Source: UBA3210 sp963648895 (GTDB taxonomy: Bacteria > Bacillota_I > Bacilli_A > RFN20 > CAG-449). Taken from it: a DNA stretch of 15,091 bases. The notes under the pieces were generated by a model. The model saw only the letters and a program-made list of their open reading frames with translations, was not told the DNA's origin and did no database searches. A program made the position numbers and the translations under genes. Position 1 is the stretch's first letter, and every line of letters starts with the position of its first letter. Below are positions 1-8,400 of the stretch, piece after piece. The DNA lies in assembly GCA_963648895.1 (NCBI GenBank), contig CAVJGK010000026.1:1-15091 (forward strand). Reading direction: 5' to 3'.

Positions 1-569
1 ACGATAATATTACAGTTCAGCTTTCAAAAAAGAATACACGTTTTCAATATAAATTGATAAAGAAAGGTGGACGAGCTGCTGAATTTGAGAATGCAATAGA
101 ATGGTTATGCTTGTCAGGTATTGTATCACAGGTATTCAAAGTTGAACAAATAAATAAACCTTTAGAAAATTATCGTGATATTGATGCATTTAAGATTTAT
201 GTATCAGATTTAGGATTGCTATGCGCAAAAAAAGATTTAGATGCTAATGATATTCTATATATGGTTGATGAAGTTAACGATTTTAAGGGTGGTATGAGTG
301 AAAACTATATTAATGTTCAGCTTACTATAAATGGATATAATACTTACTATTGGGAGTCTGATCGTGGGGCAGAGATAGATTTTATCATACAACGTAATGG
401 AGAACTTATTCCTCTTGAGGTAAAGTCCGCGGATAATACAAAGGCTAAGAGTTTAAAAATCTATATGGATACATACAAGCCTAGTTACGCTATTAAGGTT
501 TCAAGTAAAAATTTTGGCTTTGAAGACAATAAAAAAATAATTCCTCTATATGCTGCATTTTGTATCTAG
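1..569 (+). CDS. DUF4143-type AAA ATPase, C-terminal part (5' truncated by window)
   Basis: The reading frame is open from base 3, so the gene starts upstream; the first TTG/ATG-like codons in the window are internal. The visible ~188 residues match the C-terminal half of the AAA ATPase plus DUF4143 family: a conserved QYKLIKKGGRA block, then YVSDLGLL, then a nuclease-like core with GAEIDF (Asp codon at 378) and IPLEVKS (Glu at 417, Lys at 423). The core resembles a PD-(D/E)XK fold. The ATPase P-loop half lies outside the window. Members are common, often multi-copy in Bacillota and Bacteroidota, and their role is poorly defined; a link to toxin-antitoxin or mobile DNA functions is only suggested in general. 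It converges on the TetR-family gene with 24 bases between stops and no clear terminator. The family call is good; the function is unknown. Confidence 0.85.
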   Translation, partial: DNITVQLSKKNTRFQYKLIKKGGRAAEFENAIEWLCLSGIVSQVFKVEQINKPLENYRDIDAFKIYVSDLGLLCAKKDLDANDILYMVDEVNDFKGGMSENYINVQLTINGYNTYYWESDRGAEIDFIIQRNGELIPLEVKSADNTKAKSLKIYMDTYKPSYAIKVSSKNFGFEDNKKIIPLYAAFCI

Positions 570-593
570 AAGGAACAATCTTATGTGTATTTG

Positions 594-1133
594 TTAAATG
601 ACTTGTAATTGACCTTCAGAATTAGAAGAAGAAAATTTTAAAAAAGCTAATGCCATTTCTTTTTCATCTTCTTTCATTCCATCTTTTAACCAATAAAGCA
701 TCATATTATATAAAGCGCCTGAATAATAATATAGTTTGTATCTAAGAAGAGATGTTGAAGGCATATCACCAAATGATAAAACCATGCCTTCTGTAATAAT
801 ATCTAATATGGCAGATGAAGTACCTAAATGAGAATAAGAAAGAATAACACCTCTATTTAACTTAAAATACTTAAAGGTGTATTCTAACATTTCTTGACTT
901 AAAAAGTTAGAAGATGACTTAGGAACATTCTCCCAATAAGAGATACGGAATTGATCAATTCCATAGTTAATTAAATCATCGATGCTATCAAAGTTTCGAT
1001 AGAAGGAAGCTCTTGCGATTTTTGATTCTTTGATAATATCTGTTATTGTAATTTCCTCCCATCGTTTATAGGAAGAAAGATTAATCATAGCTTTAGTCAG
1101 TCTTTCTTTTACTTGTTTATTTCTTTTATCCAT
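594..1133 (-). CDS. TetR/AcrR-family transcriptional regulator
   Basis: This 179-aa protein has the TetR layout: an N-terminal three-helix DNA-binding domain (about residues 5-55), with the recognition part IKESKIARASFYRNFDSIDDL, followed by a helical ligand/dimer domain that matches no ligand class I can name. The HTH wording and the length are typical of the family. It is divergent from an aldo/keto reductase and separated from it by 111 bases containing two perfect inverted repeats, so it most likely represses the reductase and itself. On its own strand a GGATGG ribosome site lies about 10 bases before the ATG at 1133. The inducer is unknown; an aldehyde, quinone or other electrophile handled by the reductase is plausible but only inferred from the pairing. 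Confidence 0.88.
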   Translation of the reverse strand: MDKRNKQVKERLTKAMINLSSYKRWEEITITDIIKESKIARASFYRNFDSIDDLINYGIDQFRISYWENVPKSSSNFLSQEMLEYTFKYFKLNRGVILSYSHLGTSSAILDIITEGMVLSFGDMPSTSLLRYKLYYYSGALYNMMLYWLKDGMKEDEKEMALAFLKFSSSNSEGQLQVI

Positions 1134-1174
1134 GATACAAAAACCATCCTTTCTGTCTCATATATAACATTTAT

Positions 1175-1203
1175 TTGACTATATTAAAATGATACAATAT
1201 GTA
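1175..1203 (+). promoter_or_regulatory. Sigma-A-type promoter of the aldo/keto reductase gene
   Basis: TTGACT (1175-1180) and TATGTA (1198-1203) are separated by 17 bases. Transcription would start near 1210, about 35 bases before the ATG at 1245, which has a GGAGG at 1234-1238. The -10 sits fully inside the 1189-1207 inverted repeat, so a repressor bound there would block polymerase. Confidence 0.65.
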
Positions 1204-1207
1204 TCAT
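1178..1207 (-). promoter_or_regulatory. Possible promoter of the TetR-family gene
   Basis: On the minus strand, TATAGT (bases 1183-1178) could be a -10, with ATGATA (1207-1202) as a weak -35, 18 bases apart. The -35 would lie inside the 1189-1207 inverted repeat, which would give autoregulation. Only four of six -35 bases match, so this is tentative. Confidence 0.3.
1189..1207. promoter_or_regulatory. Probable TetR-family operator, inverted repeat 1
   Basis: The sequence ATGATACAATATGTATCAT has perfect 7-bp arms (ATGATAC / GTATCAT) around a 5-bp centre. It overlaps the reductase -10 and lies between two divergent genes, one of which encodes a TetR-family protein. The size and position fit a TetR operator. 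The nine bases ATGATACAA recur at 1132-1140, over the regulator's own start codon, as a possible half site. Confidence 0.6.
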
Positions 1208-1229
1208 AGATTAGCAAGATTGCTAATCT
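1208..1229. repeat. Perfect inverted repeat 2, at the reductase transcription start
   Basis: The arms AGATTAGCAA (1208-1217) and TTGCTAATCT (1220-1229) are perfectly complementary across a 2-base centre. The element abuts repeat 1 directly and ends just before the GGAGG. It may be a second operator for the TetR-family protein or, if transcribed, a hairpin at the 5' end of the mRNA. It has no U-tract, so it is not a terminator. Confidence 0.6.
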
Positions 1230-1244
1230 TGATGGAGGTATTTT

Positions 1245-2273
1245 ATGAGATATCACAAATTAGGTCAAACAGATGTAGAAGTACCAGCAATTGGTGTAGG
1301 TACTATGTTATGGTTACCCAAAAATGATGAAGAAAAAGAAAAATATTTTGAAACATATAAAAAGTGTTTAGATAATGGTATTAATTTCTTTGATACTGCA
1401 GAGATATATGGAAATGGTAAATCAGAAAGATTATTAGGTGAGTTTATAAAAAGAGATGGAAGAAAGATACTTATTTCTTCTAAATTCGCTCCTCCTTCAA
1501 AGATGAATCCATTAACACAAAAAAGAAAGTCGGTTAGTAAATATTCTCCTAACGCTATAAAAGAAGCTCTTGATGGTAGTTTAAAAAGATTAGGAGTAGA
1601 CTGTATAGATCTATATATGATTCATGTACCACCTAAAAAAGGTGATATATCTGCATATATGGATGTTATGGCAGAAGAAGTCAAAGAAGGTAAGATTAAA
1701 GCAATAGGTGTATGTAATTTTTCTTATAAACAAATCATTCAAGCTCATGATGCATTAGCAAAACATGGTATCCCTCTAGCGGTAGTTATGGTTGGATATA
1801 ACATATTAAGAAGATATCCAGAAACTAATGGTGTTTTTAATGTATGCAAGCAATATGGTATATCTATTATTCCTTATGCTCCTCTAGCCGAAGGTACTTT
1901 AACCGGTAAATATAGAAATAAGAAAGTACCATTTATGTATAAAATGACTTCTTATTTTGGTCATTTAGATATTACTAAGGAAAGAAATGATAATGTACCT
2001 TTTATTAAAAGATTATTCTCATGCCCTAGGGAATGTAATATTAAGAAGATGGAACCTTTAATGATAGAACTAGAAGCTATTGCCAAAGAACATGATAAGA
2101 CTATTGCACAAGTTTCTTTAAATTGGCTTTTATCTAATCCTGATGTTGATGTTATTCCTATTCCTGGAATGAGAAATCCTAAACAAGTTGAAAGTAATAT
2201 TGGAGCGATTGATTGGGATTTAACTAGTGAAGAAAGAAAAAGAATAAACACAATAGAAGAAATGATGAGATAA
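1245..2273 (+). CDS. Aldo/keto reductase
   Basis: This 342-aa NAD(P)H-dependent oxidoreductase has a TIM-barrel layout of normal family length. The catalytic tetrad is visible: Asp50 (NFFDTAEIYG), Tyr55, Lys80 (ISSKF) and His127 (YMIHVPP). The C-terminal cofactor phosphate-binding segment is IPIPGMRNPKQVESNI (about 304-319). Such enzymes reduce aldehydes, ketones or quinones in the cytoplasm; the substrate cannot be read from sequence. The segment around 225-268 (PFMYKMTSYFG to CPRECNIKK) is longer than in minimal members and holds two Cys. The start is supported by GGAGG six bases upstream. It stands alone between its promoter/operator region and a strong terminator, and is probably controlled by the divergent TetR-family regulator. 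Confidence 0.93.
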   Translation: MRYHKLGQTDVEVPAIGVGTMLWLPKNDEEKEKYFETYKKCLDNGINFFDTAEIYGNGKSERLLGEFIKRDGRKILISSKFAPPSKMNPLTQKRKSVSKYSPNAIKEALDGSLKRLGVDCIDLYMIHVPPKKGDISAYMDVMAEEVKEGKIKAIGVCNFSYKQIIQAHDALAKHGIPLAVVMVGYNILRRYPETNGVFNVCKQYGISIIPYAPLAEGTLTGKYRNKKVPFMYKMTSYFGHLDITKERNDNVPFIKRLFSCPRECNIKKMEPLMIELEAIAKEHDKTIAQVSLNWLLSNPDVDVIPIPGMRNPKQVESNIGAIDWDLTSEERKRINTIEEMMR

Positions 2274-2293
2274 GAAAAAGTATTCTAATAATT

Positions 2294-2329
2294 ATACCTC
2301 TTAGGTTTTAAAACTTAAGGGGTATTTTT
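2294..2329 (+). terminator. Intrinsic terminator after the aldo/keto reductase gene
   Basis: The arms ATACCTCTTAGG... and ...CTTAAGGGGTAT can pair over about 12-16 bp with two G-U wobbles around a TTTTAAAA centre, followed by a run of five T. It starts 20 bases after the stop codon. The opposite strand lacks an equally good T-run (it would need AAAA before ATACC), so it is probably one-directional. Confidence 0.85.
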
Positions 2330-2330
2330 G

Positions 2331-2563
2331 TGTTGGGATACATGAATAATTTAATGATATTGTAATTAGGTTAAGAAGTTAGAGAGAGAAGAAAATAAAG
2401 TAAATCGCTACTTGGTATTATGAAAAAAACTTGTTATTACAACAAAAATAATAGATTAAACACTGCAAATATAACAAAGTTTTTAGGATGTAATTTTACA
2501 AAAGGACTAGACAATTTATATTTTTAGTTTCAAAATTAAATATAAAGTAAATGTTTTTATTAG
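2331..2563. other. AT-rich intergenic stretch without a supported gene
   Basis: Between the reductase terminator and the promoter of the next operon I see no convincing gene. An ATG-started frame of 35 codons (2420-2527) has no ribosome binding site and no recognisable product. No tRNA-like cloverleaf, IS end or direct repeat was found. The stretch marks the junction between ordinary metabolic genes and the defence-like region. Confidence 0.5.
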
Positions 2564-2572
2564 TGATATAAT
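2564..2572 (+). promoter_or_regulatory. Extended -10 promoter of the 925-aa protein / helicase operon
   Basis: TG (2564-2565), one base, then a perfect TATAAT (2567-2572) form an extended -10. No good -35 is present 16-18 bases upstream (only AT-rich sequence), which an extended -10 can tolerate. Transcription would start near 2579, leaving a leader of about 64 bases with AAAGGGAG (2627-2634) eight bases before the ATG at 2643. Confidence 0.6.
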
Positions 2573-2642
2573 CCTTAAATAGGAAATAAGCTTGTTTCAT
2601 ACAATTAAATTAATTTTTACACAATGAAAGGGAGAATAATAG

Positions 2643-5420
2643 ATGGGGAATCCAATTTTAAAAGAAAAAATAAACGAAGCCATGAAAGAAGAGTTTGTTG
2701 GAAACTATATTTTTAGTGATGAAGAATTATCTATTATTTATGATGACGTATCTTCCATTTTAAGAAGAATTGGTAATAATTGGGGTAGCGATATATCCGG
2801 TACGGATTACAATTTGATTTTTGTTGCACTTGTTAACCTTTCGAAAGAATGGAATGTTAATGATGAAAGTGCATTGTTTGAGTATATTTATACAAAATTA
2901 TTAGGAAATAGAATAAATGGTGGAGGTAAAATATATAATCAAATTACTAATGTTATTGAAAACTTAGGATATTCAAATAAGATATTTTTATTAAATTCTT
3001 ATAAGAAGAAATACTTTGCAACTTTATGTAGTCATTCATTTGCTCCTTTAAGTTCAATAGAATCTTTTTTTGATATGTGTTGGGAAATATATTGCAAAGA
3101 TTTAGAACATCAATATGGGAAAAATGATCCTGCATTAAAAATAATTGTTCAAAGTCTTCAAAATAGATTTAATTGTATCGATGATGGTGAACATGATTTA
3201 CAAATTGGTAGTAAAGTTTATTCGTTTAGATCTGGAATTCGTGGGCTTGCAATTGATGAACCTGATTTAATGATAAATTTATTAGATACAGTAATGGAAT
3301 CGATTCATACTTTATTTAATAATGAACCATTTAATTATGATGATAAATATATAAAATTCTTAATCAATGATTGGTGGAAGAAAAAAGAATTAACTTTTGG
3401 AATTGATAGAAAAAGAACTTATACAAGACATGAGAATATAATTACAAATTATTCACAAATTAAAGCAAAATATATTTTAGAAGAAGGAATAGCGAAACTT
3501 ATTATTCCACCTATTAGATTAAAAGATAATTTTGATTTTGAACCATATATTGAGATAAAAGTTGATGGACAAGATTATAAATGTGAAAAAATGATTACTT
3601 GCGGTTCAGGTATTTTGATGGCTACAAAGCCTTATGAAATTAAACTATCAGATTTAACATTTGAAAACGAGATAAATATTAATATTGAAATTACTCATTG
3701 TGGCAAGAAAATTTACAATTCAAAAGATACTCTAAATAGAGAATTTATTTTATATCAAGGTGATAAAGAAATATTAACACAGGATTGTCTTCCAGGAATG
3801 TATTTTTTATATACTCCAAACATTGGAGATTTGCTTCAATATCCAGAAGATATTCAAAGAAGTGAATTTAATACATATAGTTTAGAGGCAAAAGAAAGTG
3901 AAATTATTCAAAGTAACAATAGAATAATATTTTTTAATTTTGAAAAAAGTGATAAAGATGTTTATTTTTCTGCAAAAGTACATGACGATATCTTATTTCA
4001 ACTAGATAATGATGAATATAAGGTAATAGATGGTGAATTATATGTAGATGTAACTAAAAGTGTTGATGTAAAAGATTACGGAGTAAGATATGAAGAAACT
4101 GCATTTAAATTATCTGATTTCGAATTTGAAGAATTCAATGATCGAAGAAGATATCTGGTTAGTATTTTACTTAATGTTGGTGAGTCACAACATGTTACTT
4201 TATTTAAATATAGCAATAACGCAATAATAACGTGTATTAATTTAATAAAATTCAATAATATTAAAGTTTCATTTGATAAAGCATTGTATTATGGAAATGA
4301 TAATATAGGAATAGTGAAATTTCTTACTGAAAAATATAACGAAGAAACTCAATTTAGAATAGAAGATAATGAAGTATCTATTCCTTTATCAAAAGGAAAA
4401 TTAATTTTCTTTCCACCTATACTGAAATGGAAAATAGATAATGGAGAATGGAATATTAAAGAGTTAACAAAAAGAATATGGTATAAAGATTTTAACAATT
4501 CTTCTATTTTATCTATAGACCTTCCTAAAGATATGACTTGTAATGCTTGTTTAAGCAATAATAGTTTTATTGAGCAATGTAGTAAAAATAATAATTTTAA
4601 ACTAGGTCAAACTATATATTCTTTAAAAGAAAATATTAAGAATAATAACGATAGTGTTAGTTTATTTATTAAAACTAACAAAAATCAATACTATTTTTTA
4701 GGCAAAATTTATTTTAAAGAATGTTTTATAGATGAACCAGCTTATGTTTTTCTAAATTTTAATCAAATTATTTGGATGCCTGAATACTATATTGGCGATA
4801 GTGATTCTAAATTTAGATTTGAAATTCTTGATGATAATAATGTTGTTTTTTCTAAAGAACTATCTACTAAAAAAGAAGTATTTACTATTTCTAATATTAA
4901 AGATGGATATTATAAATATAGAATTATTTTAAAAGGTAAAGGATTCTTAAATAAAGAAAGAGAACTTTATTCAAAGAAAGTTATTTTTGGTGATGTAAAA
5001 AAATTTAAATATCAAAATAAAGTATTAATGATAAAAGAGGCAATGCTTTTTGATAAAGAATATCCAAATAAAATTAGAACTATTTATGTAGATAACATCA
5101 ATTATTTAGGTAAAGAAAATGGGAATGATTATTATTCTGGCTTATTATTTATAATTAATAAAGATGGAAATAAAATATATATAAATTCAATGAAAAATGA
5201 ATGGAATATACCTGTAAAGATTAATCCATTAAGAATCGAATTTAAAAATAATAATGCTGCTGATATTATGTATGGTCTGGATTTCCAAGATGGTAATTTT
5301 GATTTTGAAAGTGGTTTTTATTTAGATAATATGGGAAAAACCACTATATGTGAAAAAGTATTTGGCGAAGAAACGAAAGGAATAGATTATTTTCTATTTG
5401 AGGTGAAAAAGAATGTTTAA
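2643..5420 (+). CDS. Large uncharacterised protein, candidate DruH-like partner of the downstream helicase
   Basis: This 925-aa protein belongs to no family I recognise from sequence. It is rich in Asn, Lys, Ile and aromatic residues, with no signal peptide or membrane segment. Residues 1 to about 240 look mainly helical. After the DWWKKKELTFG motif (Trp244-Trp245) the protein changes to alternating short hydrophobic strands to the C-terminus, suggesting several beta-sandwich or Ig-like modules. I see no Walker, nuclease or protease motif. It is the first gene of its operon, has a strong ribosome site, and its stop overlaps the helicase start by 8 nt, so the two are probably translationally coupled and may act as a complex. 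A large unknown protein followed by a giant DUF1998 helicase is the layout of Druantia type III (druH-druE). The assignment rests on layout and size, not on residue homology I can verify. Confidence 0.6.
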   Translation: MGNPILKEKINEAMKEEFVGNYIFSDEELSIIYDDVSSILRRIGNNWGSDISGTDYNLIFVALVNLSKEWNVNDESALFEYIYTKLLGNRINGGGKIYNQITNVIENLGYSNKIFLLNSYKKKYFATLCSHSFAPLSSIESFFDMCWEIYCKDLEHQYGKNDPALKIIVQSLQNRFNCIDDGEHDLQIGSKVYSFRSGIRGLAIDEPDLMINLLDTVMESIHTLFNNEPFNYDDKYIKFLINDWWKKKELTFGIDRKRTYTRHENIITNYSQIKAKYILEEGIAKLIIPPIRLKDNFDFEPYIEIKVDGQDYKCEKMITCGSGILMATKPYEIKLSDLTFENEININIEITHCGKKIYNSKDTLNREFILYQGDKEILTQDCLPGMYFLYTPNIGDLLQYPEDIQRSEFNTYSLEAKESEIIQSNNRIIFFNFEKSDKDVYFSAKVHDDILFQLDNDEYKVIDGELYVDVTKSVDVKDYGVRYEETAFKLSDFEFEEFNDRRRYLVSILLNVGESQHVTLFKYSNNAIITCINLIKFNNIKVSFDKALYYGNDNIGIVKFLTEKYNEETQFRIEDNEVSIPLSKGKLIFFPPILKWKIDNGEWNIKELTKRIWYKDFNNSSILSIDLPKDMTCNACLSNNSFIEQCSKNNNFKLGQTIYSLKENIKNNNDSVSLFIKTNKNQYYFLGKIYFKECFIDEPAYVFLNFNQIIWMPEYYIGDSDSKFRFEILDDNNVVFSKELSTKKEVFTISNIKDGYYKYRIILKGKGFLNKERELYSKKVIFGDVKKFKYQNKVLMIKEAMLFDKEYPNKIRTIYVDNINYLGKENGNDYYSGLLFIINKDGNKIYINSMKNEWNIPVKINPLRIEFKNNNAADIMYGLDFQDGNFDFESGFYLDNMGKTTICEKVFGEETKGIDYFLFEVKKNV
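5400..5405 (+). promoter_or_regulatory. Ribosome binding site of the helicase gene inside the upstream gene
   Basis: GAGGTG lies seven bases before the ATG at 5413 and within the last codons of the preceding gene. It fixes the helicase start and supports translational coupling across the 8-nt overlap. Confidence 0.75.
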
Positions 5421-8400
5421 TCCGATAATTGCATCAAAGAATATAAAAGAAGAGTTTGTTAGTTATATATCTACATCCTTTTCTTTTGCAGATGAAGATT
5501 TAAGGAATCAATTTATTGTTGAACTTAACAAAATCATCTCTAAAGGTCCTTTACTTGAAACTAATGATGTTTTTAAAAGTGGAAGGTCAATAAATCAATT
5601 GATTGATGAAGGTATTTTATCACCATTATATCGTGATTTAGAAGCCAAGAAACCAAATACCAAATTATATAAAAAATGTTTACCTATAGATAGACCATTA
5701 TATTTACATCAAGAACAAGCTATTAGAACAATTGTAAATGGTGATAACGCTATTGTTTCAACTGGTACTGGTAGTGGTAAAACAAATTGTTTTTTAATAC
5801 CTGTTATAAATGAATTACTTAGAGAAAAAGAGGCAGGAACATTAGGCCCAGGAGTAAGAGCGTTATTCATATACCCAATGAATGCTTTAGCAAATGACCA
5901 AATGAAGAATATTAGAAAAATACTTATGTATTATCCTGATATTACTTTTGGCGTGTATAATGGTGGAACTGAGAATGAAGAAGATGATGCTATTGCACTT
6001 TATGAAGCTATGTTTTCAAACGATCCAATTCCAGAATTAAGACATAGATTAAAAAACGAATTACTTTCAAGAGATGAAATGAAAGAAATTCCACCAAATA
6101 TATTATTTACTAATTATGCGATGCTTGAACATTTATTATTTAGACCTAAAGATGATGTATTGTTTAGTAATTCGGATTTTAGATTTGTTGTTCTAGATGA
6201 AGCACATGTTTATTCAGGCGCGACAGGTATTGAAACATCTATTCTTTTAAGAAGACTACGTGCAAGAATTACTTCTAAGAAAGACACTCAATTTATTTTA
6301 ACTAGTGCAACATTAGGAAATAATAAAGATTCAGATGATGATATAATTACTTTTGCAAATAATCTCTGTGGTGTTGATTTTAAAAAAGAAAATATTATTA
6401 GAGCAAGTAGAGAAAAGTATATTGGCATAACTAACGCAAAAAAATATCCAAAATCATTAATTATAGAATTAGCAAATGAAGAAAATAAAGTTTCAACTGT
6501 TTTAAAAAATCACGATATACCATGCGATGATTCACTTGATGAAAATGAATTGTTATATGATTTTGTTTTCTCCTCAGAGTATTATCATACTTTAAGGGCA
6601 AATATTAATAAGATTACAAGCTTAGATAATATTGAAAATATATTGAACTTTGATGATGATACAACTATTGCTTTTATTTCTTTATGCACAAGGGCCCAAA
6701 AGAATGGAAAATCATTAATAGATGCTAGATATCATTTCTTTATAAGAAGTTTAGAGGGATGCTTTGTTGCATTTAGTCCGGATAAAAAACTATTTTTAAC
6801 TAGACAAAAATATTATCACTATAATAACGAACAATTTGCGGTATTTGAAGTCGCATTGTGTGATGAATGCGGAAAATTCGCGATTATTGGAAAAGAAGTA
6901 GACAATCATTTAGTTCAAGTTGGTAAGTTAGATGAAAAAGTTTATTATTATTTTTTGGCGGATGAAGAAAACTCTGATATTGAAGAAAACGATGAAGAAA
7001 ATGCTAAATTAGCACATTTTCATTTATGTCCTCATTGCGGAACCATTGTTCCTGAAAATCAAATAAAAAATGTTCCTTGTGATTGTGGTAAAGAAGACTA
7101 CATAAAAGTTGTTAAGGCAAGGATGCTTACTCTTGGTGCAAGATGTGGAAATTGTCATCGAGGTACGTATAAAAGATTTTATTTAGGAAATGATGCTGCG
7201 ACATCTGTTCTTGCGACTTCATTATATGAAGAACTTCCTGATTTAACATATGAGGAAGAAGACATAACAGAAGTAAAAACTGATAACATTTTTGCTAGAA
7301 CAAAGCCTAGTAATAAGAAAAAAGCAAAACGAACAGGCAGACAATTTTTAGCTTTTTCCGATAGTAGACAAGAAGCGGCTAAATTTGCATGTTATCTTGG
7401 TAAGAGTTATGATGAGTTTTTAAGACGTAGAGGAATATGTCAAATTATAAATGAACAAAAGGATAATATTGTCTCATCAGTGTTTACTATTTCTGATTTT
7501 GTAACAAAACTAACGGCATATTTTTCAAATAAAAGAAGCTTTGCAGAATCTAATAATGATAATTCTAATTCGACAACCATTAGCAATAAGAATGCTTGGG
7601 TAGCGATGTTAAATGAGTTGGCTAGATATAATTCGTCAACATCTTTAACTTCTCTAGGTGTACTTCAATTTAATTATTTAGGTAATACTAAAGAAATAAT
7701 TGAAAGTGTTTCACAAACATATAATGTTGATGTTGATACTGTTAAAAATTTATTAAATTTACTTGCGTTTGAAATTGTGAAAATGGGTGCGATTTGTTCT
7801 GATAATGATACAGATATTAATGATAATGATAGAGAATATATTTTCTATTCGCCTTCTCAAAAGTTTGTCACAATGCTTCAATCACCTGACAAGAAAAAAA
7901 CAACAGTCTCAGATTGGGCACCAAGAAAAAAACAAGGAAAGAATGATTCTTATTATAAAACCAATAGATTATATTATGTTACTCATTTTCTAAATATTAA
8001 TGAACAAAAAACGGTTACATTTTTAGAACAATATTTTGAATATTTGTCTAAACCAGAATATGGAAATCCTTATTGCATGATTGATAAAAATAATGATGGA
8101 AATTATGTTTTGCCAGCTAAATATTTTCAAGTAAAAATTGCTGGCGATAAAACTATAAAATGGTATAAATGTAGCAAATGTGGTAAAGTATCACAATTCC
8201 ATATGAATGGCTTATGTACAACGGTAAGATGCTGCGGAAAGGTTAATGAAATTGATCCACCAAAATTAAATAATGATAACCATTTTGCAAAATTGTATTT
8301 TAGTGATAGAATGACACCATTATTCATTAAAGAACATACTGCTCAATTAAGTAAAAAAGAAAGTGCTGAATATCAAGAACAATTCATTAAGAAAGAAATT

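Noticed and set aside
1961..2251. Minus-strand open frame within the reductase gene, and similar opposite-strand or other-frame ORFs inside the large genes
   Set aside because: They lie within well-supported genes, lack ribosome sites and give no family-like proteins.
2420..2527. ATG-started 35-codon frame in the intergenic region
   Set aside because: It has no ribosome binding site and no recognisable product; frames this short are common by chance in AT-rich DNA.
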